From an uncultured Flavobacteriales bacterium (lineage in GTDB: Bacteria > Bacteroidota > Bacteroidia > Flavobacteriales_E > Vicingaceae): 10,011 nucleotides of DNA. Shown piece by piece: positions 8,401-10,011 of the stretch; position 1 is the stretch's first letter; each line of letters opens with the position of its first letter. The stretch covers positions 1-10,011 of the forward strand of contig CALALS010000197.1 of NCBI GenBank assembly GCA_937925525.1. Reading direction: 5' to 3'. Below the pieces are notes generated by a model, which saw nothing but the letters and a program-made list of their open reading frames with translations, made no database searches and was not told the origin of the DNA. Made by a program: the position numbers and the translations under genes.

Positions 8401-8509
8401 CAATATTCCGTTGAACTTACAAACGGAACAAACCAATGTATATGTTTCGTTTTACATTGTAGAGAAAAAACGTAAAGTTGAAATCAAAGACTTTAGCGGA
8501 GACGAATAA
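5468..8509 (+). CDS. Large outer-membrane barrel protein with Ig-like ends, putative usher-like
   Basis: The protein has 1013 residues. A signal peptide (about 1-24, ending SSVYS) and a short polar linker precede two Ig-like domains (about 68-172 and 178-290) with DSILLEENEIVSNVLVVYNL and ILNTGNNRQDFFINL. Residues about 335-805 are dense in short amphipathic strands separated by polar turns and rich in Tyr, Phe, Asn and Ser, as in an outer membrane beta-barrel. Two further Ig-like domains follow. One (about 813-875) has an SdrD-B-like signature, FYDLNGNSIRESNEPLIENV (820-839). The other (about 905-998) has VYSTLTDVDGKFEFYMPNGD, as in carboxypeptidase-regulatory or Cna-B domains. N-terminal domains, barrel and two C-terminal beta domains parallel fimbrial ushers such as FimD, and the gene sits after a chaperone-like and two subunit-like genes. 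Sequence identity to classical ushers is not evident, so 'usher-like' is inference. Its stop lies 2 bp from the convergent dihydroorotase-like gene's stop. Confidence 0.55.
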   Translation: MQNNGHILWLLLFAFLISGSSVYSQNNTPDSINTDVQVDTSDFFNKNNLNAQQDSSKKVIKSKVFQNDKVILFFRKDSILLEENEIVSNVLVVYNLSPQTLSFKADIIYPEVWKNISFNDDNYTVNPGDSAFIPISIIPSKGLLGATTVMINGVLLDSLSEQIGSNYFYVYTQKIMSWETSVEPGKRIYFRNGENSKDIEYSILNTGNNRQDFFINLRSIGQNLVVIDSNQSIVKSGKTIILNPYQDSTFKFTVKAIHEGQRNFRRVSNISHRPSTDLVEKNYTLFIESKDPKAVGNALGKANRVDFVKLPNEVTVSEQGSATFPLTVWATAQNLFGDYSFMNINMQGFKQLNSKASLVYYSQLNYNTVYWNRRLLNGSPWYIGYFDDKISAELGQLSGDIIGIVNYGKGAKASYTYFDNKHKTSAFYIKSPFLFNAPQTESYGMSHMYRINPKINITAGAGRGVYHRSNTTVDAANLKGSFSIAKNHNLSLIFAGTNTTRDSSGTKKVTQGYMAGLNYATSFFDRRMRTNIGARYRDRNFSTGAYERIDLNHMSIYTISDKWNVMLNNFYNKNNIFNIYTDTLMATQEQVNNTLLFTTMTGVGSFQPGLFYNYSDILDNRIHSRGISMRYSTYSFNKNAFASAFFRAGYNDALDFQGINDYFIFQFYSIVRYKVWNFTARYDYGANSLVTLQYMVDYGIAPQTLRLSLQHQHLFKNTHFLLENTSSYNYNNIFKSHTFNYSPEIFYFTNSGWRFSFASNYSYTSNNYASIYANVITTPTSDVQPTAAHNITFRASILKDFNIPVPFIKKKAVDANFIAFYDLNGNSIRESNEPLIENVVISIDKMKEVLTNRKGEALAKNIPFGAHKVELMALDPIEGWFPNLADSTDFVKDGDYYLPFVRGVKVYGEVVLDRQRIAVLDEEKKFDLSRIKITATNGKVYSTLTDVDGKFEFYMPNGDYIITIDESVLGSRYKLTRNNIPLNLQTEQTNVYVSFYIVEKKRKVEIKDFSGDE

Positions 8510-8511
8510 AC

Positions 8512-9783
8512 TTATTTTGCTTCTACAAACTTCCCTTTATTGATAATTCCCAATGCTTTTCCTGTTAAGGCTTTTCCAATGAAAGGTGAATTCTTTGATT
8601 TTGAAAGAATCATTTTCTCCTCTAGTTTCCACTCTAGTTTTGGGTTGAAAAGTGTTAGGTTGGCAATTGCTCCTTCTTCTATTTTCAAGCTTTTAAGTTG
8701 TAAAATCTCTCTAGGTGCTGAGGTAAGCTTAGTTATAATATCTTCTAAGTTGAGGTGTTTTTGAAGTACGCTGTTTGCTGCCGCAAAGCAAGTTTGTAAG
8801 TTAATGGCTCCGTAAGCGGCATTGTCAAATTCGCATTTCTTTTCCTCAATATCTTTCGGGTTGTGGTTGGAGCAAATGGCTGCAATAGTTCCGTCTTTTA
8901 AGCCTTTGATAAGCATATTGATGTCCACCTTTTCACGAAGTGGAGGCTTTACTTTAAAGTTGCTGTCAAACTCTTTCAGCATATCATCAGTAAAGAAGAG
9001 GTTCACAGAGCTTACGTCTGCCGTTACTTTAATCTTTTTCTTTTGCGCATTTTTAATGATTTCCACACTACCTTTGGTAGAGATGGTTGTTAGGTGAACC
9101 GGGCTTTCGCAATATTCAGCTAAGAAAATATCTCTGGTAACCATTATTTCTTCTGCCAGTGCAGGTATTCCTTTTAGTCCAAGGGAAGTAGAATTTACCC
9201 CTTCATTCACCATTCCTTTACCCGCTATGTTTTCATTATTCGGGTAGTTAATCACTAAGCTGTTAAACCCTTTGGTATAGAGTAAAGCTCTTTGCAGTAG
9301 TGCAGAGTTGAGGATAGAGTTTTTATCATCAGAGAAGGCAATAGCGCCTGATTGTGCCATGTCAAACATTTCGGAAAGTTCTTTTCCTTGCATTCCTTTG
9401 GATACACAACCTATCGGGAAAACATCTACTATACTGTTTTTGGTTCGGTTAACGATGTATTCTACCGCACCTTTATTATCAGTAACGGGTTCGTTGCTTG
9501 GCATAGCGGCTACTCCCGTAAATCCTCCGTTGGCAGCGGCCTTTAATCCTGTTTCAAAGTCTTCTTTGTATTCAAATCCAGGGTCGCCAAAGTTAGCGTT
9601 CATGTCAAACCAACCGGTAGAGATGTGTAAGTCTTTAAAGCTGATTTCGGTGCATTTTTCTTTCGGTTTTAAGTCTTTGCCAATTTTTTTAATTTGATTG
9701 CCAACTACTAAAACGTCCAGCGTTTTGCCGTTGTACTTGCCGCCTTTGTCAACAATTTTTGCTTTTCTGATTAAATAGTTCAT
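8512..9783 (-). CDS. Dihydroorotase-family protein lacking catalytic residues (pseudo-dihydroorotase)
   Basis: The protein has 423 residues, the normal length for class I dihydroorotase / amidohydrolase. The fold signature is clear: an N-terminal beta-sandwich start, STGWFDMNANFGDPG (55-69), GFTGVAAMPSNEPVTDN (87-103), GAIAFSDD (146-153), HLTTISTKGSVEIIKNA (230-246), FKVKPPLRE (276-284), and AICSNHNPKDIEEKK (302-316). The active enzyme needs two zinc-binding His in HxH, which here is N62-A-N64. The HxxH near 230-233 has Thr at the second position, the usual PHHL reads SVNL (259-262), the TDH aspartate is Asn (SNH, 305-307), and the 'HxED' His is missing near 179-180. Only the bridging Asp (about 152-153) seems kept. 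Dihydroorotase activity is therefore unlikely. A structural role like PyrC' with aspartate transcarbamoylase is known in other bacteria and is possible here. ATG at 9783 is the start. An active pyrC is expected elsewhere in the genome. Confidence 0.9.
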   Translation of the reverse strand: MNYLIRKAKIVDKGGKYNGKTLDVLVVGNQIKKIGKDLKPKEKCTEISFKDLHISTGWFDMNANFGDPGFEYKEDFETGLKAAANGGFTGVAAMPSNEPVTDNKGAVEYIVNRTKNSIVDVFPIGCVSKGMQGKELSEMFDMAQSGAIAFSDDKNSILNSALLQRALLYTKGFNSLVINYPNNENIAGKGMVNEGVNSTSLGLKGIPALAEEIMVTRDIFLAEYCESPVHLTTISTKGSVEIIKNAQKKKIKVTADVSSVNLFFTDDMLKEFDSNFKVKPPLREKVDINMLIKGLKDGTIAAICSNHNPKDIEEKKCEFDNAAYGAINLQTCFAAANSVLQKHLNLEDIITKLTSAPREILQLKSLKIEEGAIANLTLFNPKLEWKLEEKMILSKSKNSPFIGKALTGKALGIINKGKFVEAK

Positions 9784-9800
9784 ACCACTTTTATTTTTTT

Positions 9801-9868
9801 GTCATTCTGAGCGAAGTCGAAGAATCTAAAAAATAATTCAGCCATGTTTCGACTCCGCTCAACATGAC
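9801..9868. repeat. Bacteroidota-type intergenic inverted repeat 1
   Basis: The left arm (9801-9821) begins GTCATTCTGAGCGAAGTCGA. The right arm (9848-9868) is its imperfect reverse complement, matching at 18 of 21 positions, with a 26-base spacer. Sequences of this type, often read as '...RSRN.../FDFAQNDK' when translated, are common dispersed repeats in Bacteroidota genomes. Transcribed from the minus strand, it would form a hairpin in the leader of the dihydroorotase-like gene, 17 bp from its ATG. Confidence 0.8.
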
Positions 9869-9885
9869 TATTATTGCATTTATCT

Positions 9886-9939
9886 GTCATTTCGAATCCT
9901 CCTATTGCGGAGATATATCTCATATTCATTCGATATGAC
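9886..9939. repeat. Bacteroidota-type intergenic inverted repeat 2
   Basis: The outer arms are GTCATTTCGA (9886-9895) and TCGATATGAC (9930-9939), pairing at 9 of 10 positions. Inside lies a second small stem, CTCC-TATTGC-GGAG (9899-9912), followed by the palindrome AGATATATCT (9911-9920). Like repeat 1 it starts GTCAT and ends ATGAC, so the two look like members of related dispersed repeat families placed 17 bp apart. Confidence 0.7.
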
Positions 9940-9952
9940 AATTTGCTATGTT

Positions 9953-10011
9953 TTATGCTTTCCAAAGTTTAATCAATGCTATTTCCGTTGCTAAAAATAA
10001 CAATGCTAAGA
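9953..10011 (-). CDS. Possible 3' end of a minus-strand gene (partial, tentative)
   Basis: On the minus strand the frame is open from the right window edge to a TAA at 9953-9955, encoding LALLFLATEIALIKLWKA, which resembles the end of a membrane helix with a short basic tail. It would be the gene upstream of the dihydroorotase-like gene on the same strand, with the two repeats between them. Only 18 codons are visible, and a plus-strand frame starting at ATG 9948 is also open to the edge, so the call is weak and the product cannot be named. Confidence 0.25.
   Translation of the reverse strand, partial: LALLFLATEIALIKLWKA

Noticed and set aside
8540..9697. Several open frames on the plus strand across the dihydroorotase-like gene, and one at 7560-7793 inside the barrel gene
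   Set aside because: They are other-frame readings of clearly coding sequence, with no signal, domain or initiation site.
9801..9939. CRISPR-like array
   Set aside because: Only two dissimilar inverted repeats, no regularly spaced identical direct repeats, no cas genes.
9780..9965. A 61-codon minus-strand open frame overlapping the dihydroorotase-like start
   Set aside because: Most of it is the translation of the two intergenic repeats (HVERSRN and FDFAQNDK are typical repeat-derived peptides); it has no protein-like composition or family and is not called a gene.

Overview
The window looks like chromosomal DNA from a member of the Bacteroidota, probably a flavobacterial or related marine/freshwater lineage. 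The DNA is AT-rich. It carries a porQ gene of the type IX secretion system (found essentially only in this phylum), a TAnnTTTG promoter element, little Shine-Dalgarno use, a non-catalytic dihydroorotase-like protein of a type I recall from flavobacteria, and GTCAT...ATGAC intergenic stem-loop repeats typical of the phylum. I cannot name the genus.

Left part (1-2898): the 3' part of porQ (outer membrane protein of the type IX attachment complex; its true start lies left of the window) is followed by cmk (CMP/dCMP kinase, TTG start). lpxB (lipid A disaccharide synthase) lies on the other strand and overlaps the end of cmk by 8 bp. These are conserved housekeeping and envelope genes.

Middle part (3030-8509): four plus-strand genes, each with an N-terminal export signal, form what looks like one operon reading away from lpxB. 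In order they are a periplasmic two-domain Ig-like protein resembling a pilus chaperone, a 259-residue secreted beta-rich protein, a 206-residue secreted protein that appears related to it, and a 1013-residue protein. The last has two N-terminal Ig-like domains, a long beta-barrel-like region and two C-terminal Ig-like domains, one with an SdrD-B-like signature. Order and architecture match the logic of a chaperone-usher pilus system (chaperone, major subunit, minor or tip subunit, usher), but the sequences do not read as any classical family I know. A strong stem-loop after the first subunit gene could set subunit stoichiometry, and the second subunit and barrel genes overlap as TAATG. I regard this as the candidate undescribed system here; its function is inferred.

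Right part (8512-10011): a dihydroorotase-family gene on the minus strand has lost nearly all metal-binding and catalytic residues, so it is probably a pseudo-enzyme (PyrC'-like) rather than the working pyrimidine enzyme. Upstream of it is a gene-poor stretch with two stem-loop repeats, then a few codons that may be the end of another minus-strand gene. No gene-free stretch exceeds 300 bases.
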